64,000 bases of DNA from an uncultured Anaeromusa sp. (GCF_963668665.1 NZ_OY764901.1:672501-736500); one strand, 5' to 3'. Counted from the first letter of the stretch, positions 43,250-51,926 are shown. Translations and numbers: made by a program. The notes: a model not told the origin generated them from the sequence alone.

Positions 43250-44740
43250 CTAACCGGCGTGCTCTCGCAGCCACCGTCGGACATAGCGGCGAAAATCCTT
43301 CCGCAGCTTCTTTAGATCCGGCAGCATGCGCCGCCGCTCATGTTCCTGCCAGCCGGCTAAAAAGCCGGCTTCCCATGCCGTCCCCGGAACATCCCGCCAT
43401 TGCATCAACAATTGATGCTGCACTTGAATATCATGGAGTTCTCCTAGGGCATCCTGGATTTCCACCAGCGTTTCAATCATTTCCGGAGCCAGACGCAGCC
43501 GCTGCAACAAGCAGAATTCAAAGGCATACCGCACTTTTTTCCCTTGAATGCGCCAGTCATGCAGTTCATCCTGCAGCGCAAGATCCGCCGCGTCGCCTAC
43601 TTTGCGCAGCTTGATCAGCCACTTTGAAAGGCGCTCTGTCAGCTCGGACGCGGTTGGCTCCACCGCCCAGTCCGGCGACAGCAGCCATTGCCACAGCGCA
43701 AGCACTAACGGCGTTGACCAGCCCTTCGCCAATTCACGAGCCACATCTTCCGCCAGCACCTGCCGACGGGCGGCCAAATCCGTTTCCAACTCCCCTAACA
43801 CTCCGGAGCCGGCATCTAGACCGCTGGCGGCAAGAGTTGCCAAAAGCACATCGGTTTCTCTCACGCCAGCCAGTTGTTCACCCCAATGACGCAGTTCTTC
43901 TTGATAATGCCGGCACGCCTCGGCCTCCAAAAAAGGCCGACAAAAAGAAAGCACCGAGCGCATCCGCCGTAAAGCCACGCGCAGTTGATGGACTGGCCGC
44001 ACTTCCTCAGGACGCTGTAAAAACTGCTCCTGCCAATATATCGCCGTACGCAGCCAATGCAGCATGGCCAAGCGAGTCCCCGCCGCGCAGCTCGGTGAAA
44101 TTTCCTCATTTGCTTCCGCCAAGCCCGCCAGCAACAACCCTCGATGAAACTTGCTGCCGCTGGCCGGCAGAAGCGGAAACCGCCGAGCCAGCTCTTCTCC
44201 CAAAGAAAAGAGAGCCGTTTCCTGACCGGACACCAATTCCAGCTCCAGTTCTAATATCGCAGTCCGACGTCCCGCAGCTAGAATTTTTCCTTTGTCAGCG
44301 GCAATCTCTACACAACTTCCATCTGGAAGATCTACACGCAAAAAAGTGCGTTCAAAGTCCGTTTCCAACAGAGCTTGCCAGGACAGTTCCTGCTCTTCCG
44401 CCTGCAAGGCCGCCTTCAATAATGCCGCCGCTTCCTCATCCTCAAACAAGGCCACGGACGGCGCCTGCTTACGCGGCAACGGCACATTCCATTCCTGCCG
44501 CTGATGCAAGCCGCCCAGACTGGTGCCGCCGCCTTTCAGCGTCGCCATCCAGCTCCCGTTCTCCTGGCGAATACGCAGCGCCATGCGCGCCTTGCGCAAA
44601 GAACCTTTTGGCGTATCGTAATAAATGGCTCGGAAGCGGCCGCTCTGTATTTCACCGCCACCGTCCAGAGTCGGCAAAAAATCCAAAATGGCCTGCCAGC
44701 ACTTTGGTTCCGCCACCTGCAGCTTCAGTTCGGTTTCCAT
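43250..44740 (-). CDS. CYTH-CHAD domain protein
   Basis: This cytoplasmic protein has 496 aa. The N-terminal CYTH domain (1-about 205) starts with the metal/phosphate signature ETELK (ExExK) and contains paired basic and acidic residues of the triphosphate tunnel (RIRQENGSWMATLK, ELELELVSG). The C-terminal CHAD domain (about 225-490) shows the conserved His/Arg helices (VHQLRVALRRMRSVL and LHDWRIQGKKVRYAFE). Such fusions act as inorganic triphosphatases or bind polyphosphate. ATG 44740 follows GGAGG. It lies between sixA and rpoN with 18-bp gaps. Confidence 0.92.
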   Translation of the reverse strand: METELKLQVAEPKCWQAILDFLPTLDGGGEIQSGRFRAIYYDTPKGSLRKARMALRIRQENGSWMATLKGGGTSLGGLHQRQEWNVPLPRKQAPSVALFEDEEAAALLKAALQAEEQELSWQALLETDFERTFLRVDLPDGSCVEIAADKGKILAAGRRTAILELELELVSGQETALFSLGEELARRFPLLPASGSKFHRGLLLAGLAEANEEISPSCAAGTRLAMLHWLRTAIYWQEQFLQRPEEVRPVHQLRVALRRMRSVLSFCRPFLEAEACRHYQEELRHWGEQLAGVRETDVLLATLAASGLDAGSGVLGELETDLAARRQVLAEDVARELAKGWSTPLVLALWQWLLSPDWAVEPTASELTERLSKWLIKLRKVGDAADLALQDELHDWRIQGKKVRYAFEFCLLQRLRLAPEMIETLVEIQDALGELHDIQVQHQLLMQWRDVPGTAWEAGFLAGWQEHERRRMLPDLKKLRKDFRRYVRRWLREHAG

Positions 44741-44758
44741 GAGCGTTCCTCCGGTTCT

Positions 44759-45244
44759 TTATTTCTTGCTCAGACAGCCTAAGATTCCTGCCTGAGCATA
44801 CCAACGCAAGCGCCACCGTTCGCTGCGTCCGGCGCAGGGCGTCAAGCACGCCGCTGTCGCCGGCTTAAATGGCAGAGCTGAACCTGCCAAATGTTCCGTC
44901 CACAGGCTCAAATACGGTTCGTGACCTACAACTAGAACTTGAGCGTCCTCTTCTACTGTTACTAGTTCCTGCAATAGCTCCGGCAGCTTCCCTTCTTCCA
45001 GACAGGGTAAAAGACGCAGTTCCTCCACGCCCAAAACTTCCGCTACAATACTAGCCGTCGATAAGGCGCGGGCCAACGAGCTGGTCCAAATTTGCAGGCG
45101 GCTGGCATCCACCAAGCCTCCGGCCAAGCCTTGGGCCGCTGCAATCACCTTTTCCCTGCCCGGCTCCGTCAAATCCCGTTCTTCATCTTTCATCGGCGGA
45201 ATCGCCGGCTCCGCTTTCCCATGACGCATCAGGATCAATTCCAT
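44759..45244 (-). CDS. sixA: SixA-type phosphohistidine phosphatase
   Basis: This small histidine-phosphatase-family protein of 161 aa has the catalytic LILMRHGKAE motif (RHG, residues about 7-9) and a second His in VLVVGHEPYLSLW. The lack of a large cap domain and the short length match SixA, which removes phosphate from phosphohistidine in phosphorelay or PTS proteins. ATG 45244 follows GGAGG with 7-nt spacing. It starts 2 bp after the thiM stop. Confidence 0.9.
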   Translation of the reverse strand: MELILMRHGKAEPAIPPMKDEERDLTEPGREKVIAAAQGLAGGLVDASRLQIWTSSLARALSTASIVAEVLGVEELRLLPCLEEGKLPELLQELVTVEEDAQVLVVGHEPYLSLWTEHLAGSALPFKPATAACLTPCAGRSERWRLRWYAQAGILGCLSKK

Positions 45245-45246
45245 CT

Positions 45247-46143
45247 TCAATCCTCCATCCATTTTTCGTCGACCGCCGCTTCGCTCTCGTCCGCCTGCGG
45301 TTCCTCTTCTACAGCCGTTTTAGCAGTATCTTCATAGGCAGGCTGCACTTTGCCCGCGCTATAGTGACGGAAATCCTTAAAATCCAAATTATAAAGGGCG
45401 TCAATAAACTTCACGGCAAAGGAGCCGGGCCCCTTGCTCTTCGCGGCCGCTTTTTCCGCCGCTGCGCCATAAAAAGCAATGGCTGCTGTTGCCGCCAGCA
45501 AGGTTTCCTCTTGCGCAACCGCCGTAAAAGCCGCCATCAGGGAGGTCAGCGCACAACCGGCGCCTGTAACGTATTGCAGCCACTCGTGCCCTGTTTCCGA
45601 AGCCAGTAAAAGCTGCCCGTCCGTTACATAATCTTTTTTGCCTGTAGCCGCCACAATGGCGCCGGTATCTACGGAGAATTTCTTGAACGCTTCTAACGGA
45701 AGTTCGGTGCTGGCCGTATCCACGCCGTCCACGATACCGCCGCTGCCGGCCAAATAAGAGATTTCGCCGTAATTTCCCCGAATCAGCGTCAGCTTGAGTT
45801 CCCCCAGCAGTTGCTTGACCGTAATGTCCCGATACGGCGTAGCCCCCACTCCCACCGGATCCAGCACGACTGGCTTGCCATACTCATTGGCGTAGGAACC
45901 CGCTTTCAGAAAATATGTAATCTGTCGGGTATGCAGCGTGCCAATGTTCAGCACCAACGCATCCGCCGCCCTGGCCAACGCCTCCGCTTCTGCAGCCCCT
46001 TCCGACATGATCGGCCTGGCGCCAGCCGCCAGCAAAATATTCGCCGTCACGTTGGTTACAACATTATTTGTCAGATTATACACCAGCGGGCGCTCTTGGC
46101 GCACTTTTTCCCGCAAATCCCAAAGCTGCTGCAACACGACCAT
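45247..46143 (-). CDS. thiM: Hydroxyethylthiazole kinase
   Basis: This ribokinase-like enzyme of 298 aa phosphorylates 4-methyl-5-hydroxyethylthiazole for thiamine salvage. Motifs: LVYNLTNNVVTNVTAN near the N terminus, VLDPVGVGATPYR, RGNYGEISYLAG, and the anion-hole/catalytic Cys loop GAGCALTSL. About 30 acidic residues at the C terminus (EEEPQADESEAAVDEKWMED) are beyond the normal family length. ATG 46143 was chosen; a GTG 6 bp downstream has better spacing from AGGAG. Thiamine diphosphate is the E1 cofactor in the neighbouring operon, but a direct link is not claimed. No thiE or thiD is nearby. Confidence 0.95.
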   Translation of the reverse strand: MVVLQQLWDLREKVRQERPLVYNLTNNVVTNVTANILLAAGARPIMSEGAAEAEALARAADALVLNIGTLHTRQITYFLKAGSYANEYGKPVVLDPVGVGATPYRDITVKQLLGELKLTLIRGNYGEISYLAGSGGIVDGVDTASTELPLEAFKKFSVDTGAIVAATGKKDYVTDGQLLLASETGHEWLQYVTGAGCALTSLMAAFTAVAQEETLLAATAAIAFYGAAAEKAAAKSKGPGSFAVKFIDALYNLDFKDFRHYSAGKVQPAYEDTAKTAVEEEPQADESEAAVDEKWMED

Positions 46144-46209
46144 CACTCCTCATCATTCCACTATGGCTTTCCTGCTTATAACTGCTATTTTTAACAAACA
46201 ATTACCTAA

Positions 46210-46240
46210 TACTATTCGCACCGGTTGGCATTTATCCTGC
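46210..46240 (-). promoter_or_regulatory. Recurrent leader motif (copy 3), upstream of thiM
   Basis: The minus strand shows GCAGGA, 15 nt, then GCGAATAGTA, 67-97 nt before the thiM start. It has the same two-box layout as the copy at 49011-49038 and resembles the GCAGGG copies at 1311 and 9243. Confidence 0.35.
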
Positions 46241-46268
46241 TTGGGATCGCAAGGAACATAAGATTTTG

Positions 46269-46317
46269 AACAGGAGAATCAGAGAACCGGAGGGTGCGCT
46301 TGAGGGCTGCGACGGCG
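46269..46317 (+). repeat. Dispersed intergenic repeat, copy B
   Basis: It starts AACAGGAG and ends TGAGGGCTGCGACGGCG, identical to copy A (17083-17133) over these parts, with a shared AGGGT-x-CG core. Here it lies in the gap between thiM and the sensor diguanylate cyclase. Confidence 0.6.
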
Positions 46318-46323
46318 TCAGCA

Positions 46324-46361
46324 AAAAGAAAACGGGCCAGCCTTAAGGCCGACACCGTTTT
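46324..46361 (-). terminator. Terminator after the double-PBP diguanylate cyclase
   Basis: The stem AAAACGG / CCGTTTT with an inner GCCTTAAGGC palindrome is followed by CTTTTTG on the minus strand, 7 bp past the stop. Confidence 0.75.
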
Positions 46362-46367
46362 CACGTC

Positions 46368-48938
46368 TTACTGAATTCTTGCTATGACTCGTTTATATTC
46401 GCGCTTATTCTCATACATCCGCTGATCCGCCGTATGCACCAGTGTTTCTACCGAAACCGGCTCCTGAGGATTCAGCTCCGCCATCCCTCGGCTGACGCTC
46501 AAAATCATATTCTCCAAGCGTTCGCAATTCTTTTTCCGCAAGGCTTTTTCTACACGCTCCCAAAAAACTTCCGCCTGCTGCAAGGTACATTCTTCCAAAA
46601 TGATCAAAAACTCATCGCCCCCGAACCGACAAAGAACATCATTTTGGCGCAGACAGCTTTTCAGAACCTCGGCAATGGCGATAATAGCCGCATCACCGTC
46701 AGTATGACCGTACTGGTCATTGATCTTCTTTAAATTATTGGCATCCGCAAAGATAATGGTCATCGCCTTAGAGCGTTCCAGGGAACGCGCATAGATCTGC
46801 TTCAACTCTGCTAACCCTCTGCGCCGATTGAACACGCCTGTAAGCTGGTCCGTATCCGCTTGGACCGCCAAACTTTTTTGCACTTTCTTGCGAGTACGAA
46901 TATTGATATATAAAGAAAAAATAACCGCCAGCAAACATGTCAAAACCGCGCTCGTGCCCCAGACCAACTGGCGATGCTGTTCGTAAAACGACTCAGGTCG
47001 ATTAAGAATCACGCTTCCTTGAGGCAAGCGCTCTTTCGCAAGGCCAAATTTCTTCATCACCTGGTAGTCAAAAACATGCCGGCTGGGAGCTTCCCAGAGC
47101 ACCGGAATATCCCGGGGATCTTCACCGCTTAAAACCCGCTTCAGTTGCTGCGCCGTCAATTCTCCATGCTCGCTGCCCCGACTGATTTCACCACCGAGAG
47201 CCCCATAGCCCAGATAAAAATCCCAGGGCGTATAAATAGGCACACTGGACTTCTCCGCCAACAAACGGCAGCTTTCCTCTATGGTAAAGACATTATTCGA
47301 ACGGTCCTGGGTAAAAGTCAGCAGCAGCACCACATCTTCCGGCTTCAAAGCTGCTACACGCTCCTGCAATTCCCACATGTTCAGATCGTCTAAGTATACC
47401 TTTTCCAGACGTCCCGCAAACGTCGGCCACTCCTCTTCCAATTGCTGCCTATGGAGCATGCTTACCGCACTAGTATCCTGGATAACCACAATGCGTTTAG
47501 TTTCCGGCTGTACCGCCATGATGGTTTCCAGGGTACCGCGCAAGTCAATGTTTTCCACTACGCCTGTTACCGGGTCTCCCGGGCGCAAGGCGCGCACTGA
47601 ACCGACGTCATTGACCCCTGCAAAAATAAGAGGCACCCCCGGAAACAGCTCTTGCCGATAGTTCTGCACAAATTGATACGCCGCATCATCCACTGCCACA
47701 ATGGCGTCAAAATGCTTCTGACTGTATTTGGTCCGATACAGCTCATACAAATGCTGCAGGTATTCCGGCATAATATTGCGGCGTACGTCCATATAGTCAT
47801 GAACTAACTTGATCGACTCGTCTCCCGCCAGCTCCTTGCTCAGACCTTCCTCAACATGCTGTTCCCAAATCATATCCGGATCATACGAATACAGCACCAG
47901 AACCTGCTTTTGGTCGCTATAGGAACGATTGACAATTAAACTGCCCGGCGGCAGCTGCTCTTTGGCAATGCCAAAACGCCGCAGTTGCACATCATCAAAT
48001 TGAAAACGATTCATGCTTTCCCGCACAACAGGAATTTTAGCGGGAGATTCTCCCTCTAAAACCCGCACCGCCATCTGCGCCGCCACACGGCCTTGATCAA
48101 AACCGCTAACAAGTTTACCGCCTAAAATTCCATGTCCCAAATAAAAATCCCAAGCCCCGTAGATGGGTACGCTGCTCCGGGCGGACAAGCGCGCAGCCGC
48201 TTCTTGATAGGAAAAAACTTGACCTTGGGCGTCCTCGAAAAAAACCAGCAGCAAAACGATACTGTCCTCGCCTAACACCGAAACCGTTTCTTCCAGCTCC
48301 GCCATCGTTTTGCCTTCTAAGGGGTGGAACTGCAGCTGAGGAAATTGGCGTTGCAGCACTTCCCGTTCTTTCTCAATGGCCTTGCCTGTATTGGTTTGAT
48401 CATTGATAACATATACATGCCGTACCTGCGGCTGCACCTGCAGCGCCGTCTCCAGCGTACTCTTCAAATCACTTACTTCCGCCACGCCTGTATACCATTC
48501 TTCTTGGCCCTGCAGCAGTTCCGGCACATAGTCATTGATGCCGCAAAAGATGACTGGCGTTTGCGGAAACAGCTGCTGTCGATACTGCAGCAAAAATTGC
48601 AGCGCCGTGTCATCAGAAGCAAGAACCAAATCAAAAGGCTTCTGCCTCCATTTATACGCGTACACCTCTTTGAGCAAAGGAAAATAAGCCGGTTCTTTGA
48701 CGTATTTGCTGTCCATGTCTTCTATGGTCAGCTCCATACGCTCCCCTTGTCCCAACAACACCGAAGAGGCTCCGTCCACAATACTGCGCGTCCATTTATA
48801 GCTTTGCCCATAGGAATTTAACACCAGCACCCGTTTTTGTTCTACATTTTCCGCTCGCACAACAACTATTTCTTGCCAAATGGCGAAAGCCGTTAGAATC
48901 AGAACCAAACAGCTAAAAATCTGCCATAATTTCCGCAA
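46368..48938 (-). CDS. Membrane diguanylate cyclase with tandem periplasmic binding domains
   Basis: This inner-membrane protein has 856 aa. After an N-terminal signal-anchor (about 5-25) come two tandem ABC-type substrate-binding domains (about 35-325 and about 345-635), both starting with a VLVL-NSY or -YSY strand; a TM helix (about 655-675); and a GGDEF domain (about 690-850) with the canonical RFGGDEFLIILEE. It should make cyclic di-GMP in response to a small ligand. Start choice: TTG at 48938, 6 nt after GGAGGG; an upstream TTG (48977) has no ribosome site. Confidence 0.9.
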   Translation of the reverse strand: MRKLWQIFSCLVLILTAFAIWQEIVVVRAENVEQKRVLVLNSYGQSYKWTRSIVDGASSVLLGQGERMELTIEDMDSKYVKEPAYFPLLKEVYAYKWRQKPFDLVLASDDTALQFLLQYRQQLFPQTPVIFCGINDYVPELLQGQEEWYTGVAEVSDLKSTLETALQVQPQVRHVYVINDQTNTGKAIEKEREVLQRQFPQLQFHPLEGKTMAELEETVSVLGEDSIVLLLVFFEDAQGQVFSYQEAAARLSARSSVPIYGAWDFYLGHGILGGKLVSGFDQGRVAAQMAVRVLEGESPAKIPVVRESMNRFQFDDVQLRRFGIAKEQLPPGSLIVNRSYSDQKQVLVLYSYDPDMIWEQHVEEGLSKELAGDESIKLVHDYMDVRRNIMPEYLQHLYELYRTKYSQKHFDAIVAVDDAAYQFVQNYRQELFPGVPLIFAGVNDVGSVRALRPGDPVTGVVENIDLRGTLETIMAVQPETKRIVVIQDTSAVSMLHRQQLEEEWPTFAGRLEKVYLDDLNMWELQERVAALKPEDVVLLLTFTQDRSNNVFTIEESCRLLAEKSSVPIYTPWDFYLGYGALGGEISRGSEHGELTAQQLKRVLSGEDPRDIPVLWEAPSRHVFDYQVMKKFGLAKERLPQGSVILNRPESFYEQHRQLVWGTSAVLTCLLAVIFSLYINIRTRKKVQKSLAVQADTDQLTGVFNRRRGLAELKQIYARSLERSKAMTIIFADANNLKKINDQYGHTDGDAAIIAIAEVLKSCLRQNDVLCRFGGDEFLIILEECTLQQAEVFWERVEKALRKKNCERLENMILSVSRGMAELNPQEPVSVETLVHTADQRMYENKREYKRVIARIQ

Positions 48939-49010
48939 TAAACTCCCTCCAAATACGTTTCTTCGGGCGACGTGCAAAAATTATTAAATTAATGTATTTA
49001 TTTTCTTAAA

Positions 49011-49038
49011 ATTCCACAAGTCCCTTCTTTTCTCCTGC
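49011..49038 (-). promoter_or_regulatory. Recurrent leader motif (copy 4), upstream of the sensor cyclase
   Basis: The minus strand shows GCAGGA, 15 nt, then GTGGAAT, 73-100 nt before the start of the sensor cyclase. It shares the two-box layout with the thiM leader copy. Confidence 0.33.
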
Positions 49039-49076
49039 AGTCAGGCTTGCGTTTGAAAAATTCAGCTTCGCTGCAT

Positions 49077-49103
49077 AAAAAAAGAAGCTCCCTAAAGAGC
49101 CCC
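49077..49103 (-). terminator. Rho-independent terminator after the small membrane protein
   Basis: The 7-bp stem GGGGCTC / GAGCTTC (two G-U pairs) is followed by seven T on the minus strand, immediately past the stop of the small membrane protein. Confidence 0.7.
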
Positions 49104-49106
49104 TAT

Positions 49107-49700
49107 TTATAATTGCTGCGGCACATGAAAACAAAGTACCGCCCGCACCGCTTGTTGCGCCTTCACCGAGGCCTCCGCCTTCCAGACCTCGCCCCCCTCC
49201 AGTTTAGGACCGACTGCGGTAACAACGCCCAGCAGTTGCTCCTGCCGATCATAGAGCAAGGCGCGCAGCAGCACTCCCTCTAGCGTTCTGCCAGACTGGT
49301 TGCCAACGTCCACCCGCAAGCTGCGCTCGCTTCCAGTTCCTTCTAGACTATGCCCAGTCAAAAGCAAGAGTCTTCGTCCCGCCGCATCGCACACCATCCC
49401 CTGCTCATCCGGCCGCAAATAGCCAGTTGGAGAGACTGGGTATTTCTTTACCGCCGCCCCCCTTTGAAACATCCGCTTATGCAAATACTGCAAAGCGCGG
49501 ATAACCAGCATCACCACCCCGAAGGGCGCTGCAAAAAGCAGCCACAGCCATTCCACATACTGCAGCCCCACGCGATAAGATAACCAAACTGCCATCACGG
49601 CGGCCATCGTCCAAAGGAGCATCTCCAAAGAGCGCAAAAACATGGCCGCCTCTTCATAGGCAGCCTGCTCTTGGGAATACTCTTTTTGATAACGACGCAT
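49107..49700 (-). CDS. Unrecognised two-TM membrane protein with FxLYD-like C-terminal domain
   Basis: This protein has 197 aa from ATG 49700 (AAGGAGG 8 nt upstream). Two adjacent TM helices (about 25-45 and 50-75) are followed by a soluble beta-rich domain (about 95-195) with the pattern LRVDVGNQSGRTLEGVLLRALLYD, similar to FxLYD or secretion-associated domains that sense or bind partner proteins. I do not recognise the family. It lies 39 bp after the peptidase gene and is likely cotranscribed with it. Confidence 0.7.
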   Translation of the reverse strand: MRRYQKEYSQEQAAYEEAAMFLRSLEMLLWTMAAVMAVWLSYRVGLQYVEWLWLLFAAPFGVVMLVIRALQYLHKRMFQRGAAVKKYPVSPTGYLRPDEQGMVCDAAGRRLLLLTGHSLEGTGSERSLRVDVGNQSGRTLEGVLLRALLYDRQEQLLGVVTAVGPKLEGGEVWKAEASVKAQQAVRAVLCFHVPQQL

Positions 49701-49739
49701 ACCGCAACCTCCTTGCACATCCTGCTGCAGACTCACAGC

Positions 49740-50549
49740 TTACTTACTTCGCCGCAGCGATTCCTCCGCCAGCCAGCGCTCAAAATCATCTTCAAACACC
49801 AGCAAGTCGCTGCCGGTTGCGTTGGCAAAACCAGCTATTTTATCCGACTTGGCGCGCAGCTGCTGATAATACTTTCGCAACGCCCCAGCGCCAGCGTTCT
49901 CCTCCAGCCGCCAAACCGCCAACGCGCTCATTGCATAACATACCGGCGTCCCGTACACCTCCGCGGTGCGACGCCACAAGCCCGGCCGCCGCAGCTGACT
50001 TAAATACGGCAAAACCGGCGCCACCCGCAGCGTTTGTCTCCAAACCTCCGGGCCGTCAGCGCCACTGGCCTGAAAGGCGACCACTTCCGCCAGGCCCTCG
50101 GAAAGCCACAACAGCTCCGCTGCCTGCGCCTCATCCACCAGCGAATATACATACTGGTGAGTCAGCTCATGAATAAAATGTCGCCGCCGCGCCGACGAAG
50201 AAGGAACCCCTTCCACATTAGTCACGACAAAGCGCCCCGCCGTCCAGCCGGCTGTTCTTTGACTCAAGTATAGCGCTTCGCTTTCCGACATGGCAAACTG
50301 CCGCTGTAAGGCGTTCTGATATTTTAGGCGGTTGGGTATCAAACAAAGCGTAACCGTTCGTTCCGCCTCCCAAGCATACACCTGTTGCATGGTCCGATTT
50401 ATCGCCTGTACCGCCTGCTCGACATCCACTGCCGCTTGTTGCGGCGTCCCCTCTTCCAGCGTTGTGATGACCGTAAGTCCTGCGGCCTGACAGGAGGCTG
50501 CACACAGCCAAGCTGCCAAAACTCCGCCCAGGAGCCCAGCTATCCTCAC
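49740..50549 (-). CDS. Secreted gluzincin-type (peptidase MA-like) metallopeptidase
   Basis: This exported protein of 269 aa has an N-terminal signal peptide (MRIAGLLGGVLAAWLCAASC-type). The zinc site HExxH is in HFIHELTHQYVYSL (about 136-149), and the downstream Glu is in WLSEGLAEVVAFQ (about 158-170), as in gluzincins. The substrate is unknown. The start chosen is GTG 50549, 7 nt after GGAGG; ATG 50555 is only 1 nt from the site. It is divergent from the hexokinase gene and followed by a small membrane protein gene. Confidence 0.85.
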   Translation of the reverse strand: MRIAGLLGGVLAAWLCAASCQAAGLTVITTLEEGTPQQAAVDVEQAVQAINRTMQQVYAWEAERTVTLCLIPNRLKYQNALQRQFAMSESEALYLSQRTAGWTAGRFVVTNVEGVPSSSARRRHFIHELTHQYVYSLVDEAQAAELLWLSEGLAEVVAFQASGADGPEVWRQTLRVAPVLPYLSQLRRPGLWRRTAEVYGTPVCYAMSALAVWRLEENAGAGALRKYYQQLRAKSDKIAGFANATGSDLLVFEDDFERWLAEESLRRSK

Positions 50550-50747
50550 AGCCATTCCTCCTCGCAAGCCTAGCTATGTCCATTGTAAAATACCCCCGCG
50601 CCCAACGCAAGAACTCACTCTTGAGCTGGCGCAGCAGTGAACAAATAAATCTGCTTTAACCCTGTAAAAAAGAGGATTCTGCACATAAATAAACGAATGT
50701 ATGGATAATATTATTTCAGCTTTCAAGCACTGGGAGGGTGACCTTCT

Positions 50748-51926
50748 TTGAAACAAAACATACAACTCTGGCAACTGCTTCCCCCTGCTCAAGAAGAAAT
50801 CATCACCGCTTTTCAGGAAGACCTGGCCTCCAAACTGGCTGGCTCCGCCTCTTCCCTATCTTTACTGCCCTCATTTCTGCTTCCTGCTACAGGACAGGAA
50901 GAGGGCGACTTCGTGGCTCTCGATTTTGGCGGCACAAACGCCAGAATGGCCCGCATCCGCCTCGGCGGCCAAGGCCGCCACAAGGTACTAAAGCAGGTCA
51001 GTCGGCCTCTTGGCTTTCATTTGACGGCAGAGGGCCACGCCGAAGGCCTCTTTGATTTTCTCGCTTCGCTGGCTGCGGATATCGTCGAACCGGAAGAACG
51101 GCTGCCGCTGGGCCACACCTTTTCCTTTCCCTGCGAGCAGGCCAATCTGCAGCAAGCGCTGCTGCTGCGCTGGAGCAAAGAAATTGCCACTCCCGGCGTT
51201 ATTGGCCAAGATGTTAATCAGTTATTAAGAGAAGCTTTTTCTCGGGCTGGCCTGCAAATCCAGCCCGTCGCCATTATCAACGACACCATTGCCACGCTTC
51301 TGGCGGGAACCTATCTGCAGCCAGGCACGCAAATCGGCTCTATCCTTGGCACCGGCCATAACACAGCCTACTTCGAGCCCTCCCGCAACATGCTGCTAAA
51401 CCTGGAATCTGGCGCATTTCGCGCCATTCCAGAAAACGAATTTGACGCCGCCCTAGATGCCGCCAGTCTGCATCCAGGCGAACAGCCTTTAGAAAAGCGA
51501 GTCTCCGGACGTTATTTAGGAGAGCTGGTTCGGCTAGCACTGCTCAAAGAGCATCCGCATTGCGGCCTAAAGCAGCCCTACTGCGTCACTCCGTTCCATC
51601 TGGCCGCTTGGCTGCATCCTGGAGAACGCTGTCCCTTTCCCTTGCCGCCGGACGTAGTCGGAACCGCCCGTCAGCTTGCGCAATGGGCCACCTGGCGTTC
51701 CGCCCGCCTGGCCGCCTTAACCTATGTAGCACTGTTCCGTCACCTGGGCTCTAGCGGTCCCATCGCCATCGACGGCTCACTTTATGAACATTTGCCAGGC
51801 TACGCCTCGATGGTGCGCGTCACCTTGGAAGAGCATGGCTACCGCATCCCTGTCCGCCTCCTTAAGGGTGGCAGCGCTCTGGGAGCGGCTCTCGCCGCCT
51901 GCGCTGCTTCAAAAAATCTGTTGTAG
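50748..51926 (+). CDS. Eukaryotic-type hexokinase
   Basis: This cytoplasmic sugar kinase has 392 aa. Unlike the ROK or Glk type usual in bacteria it fits the classical hexokinase family: ATP phosphate-1 LDFGGTNARMARIRL (about residues 58-72), GHTFSFPCEQ (about 121-130), the catalytic Asp in INDTIATLLAG (about 180-190), GTGHNTAYFE (about 204-213), and a C-terminal LLKGGSALGAAL. The start is TTG at 50748, 9 nt after GGAGG. It is followed by a REC-GGDEF gene (45-bp gap). The sugar specificity is not determined. Such hexokinases are unusual in bacteria but known in some clostridial groups. Confidence 0.88.
   Translation: MKQNIQLWQLLPPAQEEIITAFQEDLASKLAGSASSLSLLPSFLLPATGQEEGDFVALDFGGTNARMARIRLGGQGRHKVLKQVSRPLGFHLTAEGHAEGLFDFLASLAADIVEPEERLPLGHTFSFPCEQANLQQALLLRWSKEIATPGVIGQDVNQLLREAFSRAGLQIQPVAIINDTIATLLAGTYLQPGTQIGSILGTGHNTAYFEPSRNMLLNLESGAFRAIPENEFDAALDAASLHPGEQPLEKRVSGRYLGELVRLALLKEHPHCGLKQPYCVTPFHLAAWLHPGERCPFPLPPDVVGTARQLAQWATWRSARLAALTYVALFRHLGSSGPIAIDGSLYEHLPGYASMVRVTLEEHGYRIPVRLLKGGSALGAALAACAASKNLL

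Noticed and set aside
43624-44742. 372-codon open frame on the plus strand opposite the CYTH-CHAD gene
   Set aside because: It is long but Pro/Ala/Ser-rich without family motifs, an expected shadow of a GC-rich gene on the other strand.
46144-46367. TPP riboswitch upstream of thiM
   Set aside because: The region has GGATAAATGCC, which resembles one THI-box segment, but the CTGAGA box and the remaining conserved core are missing.
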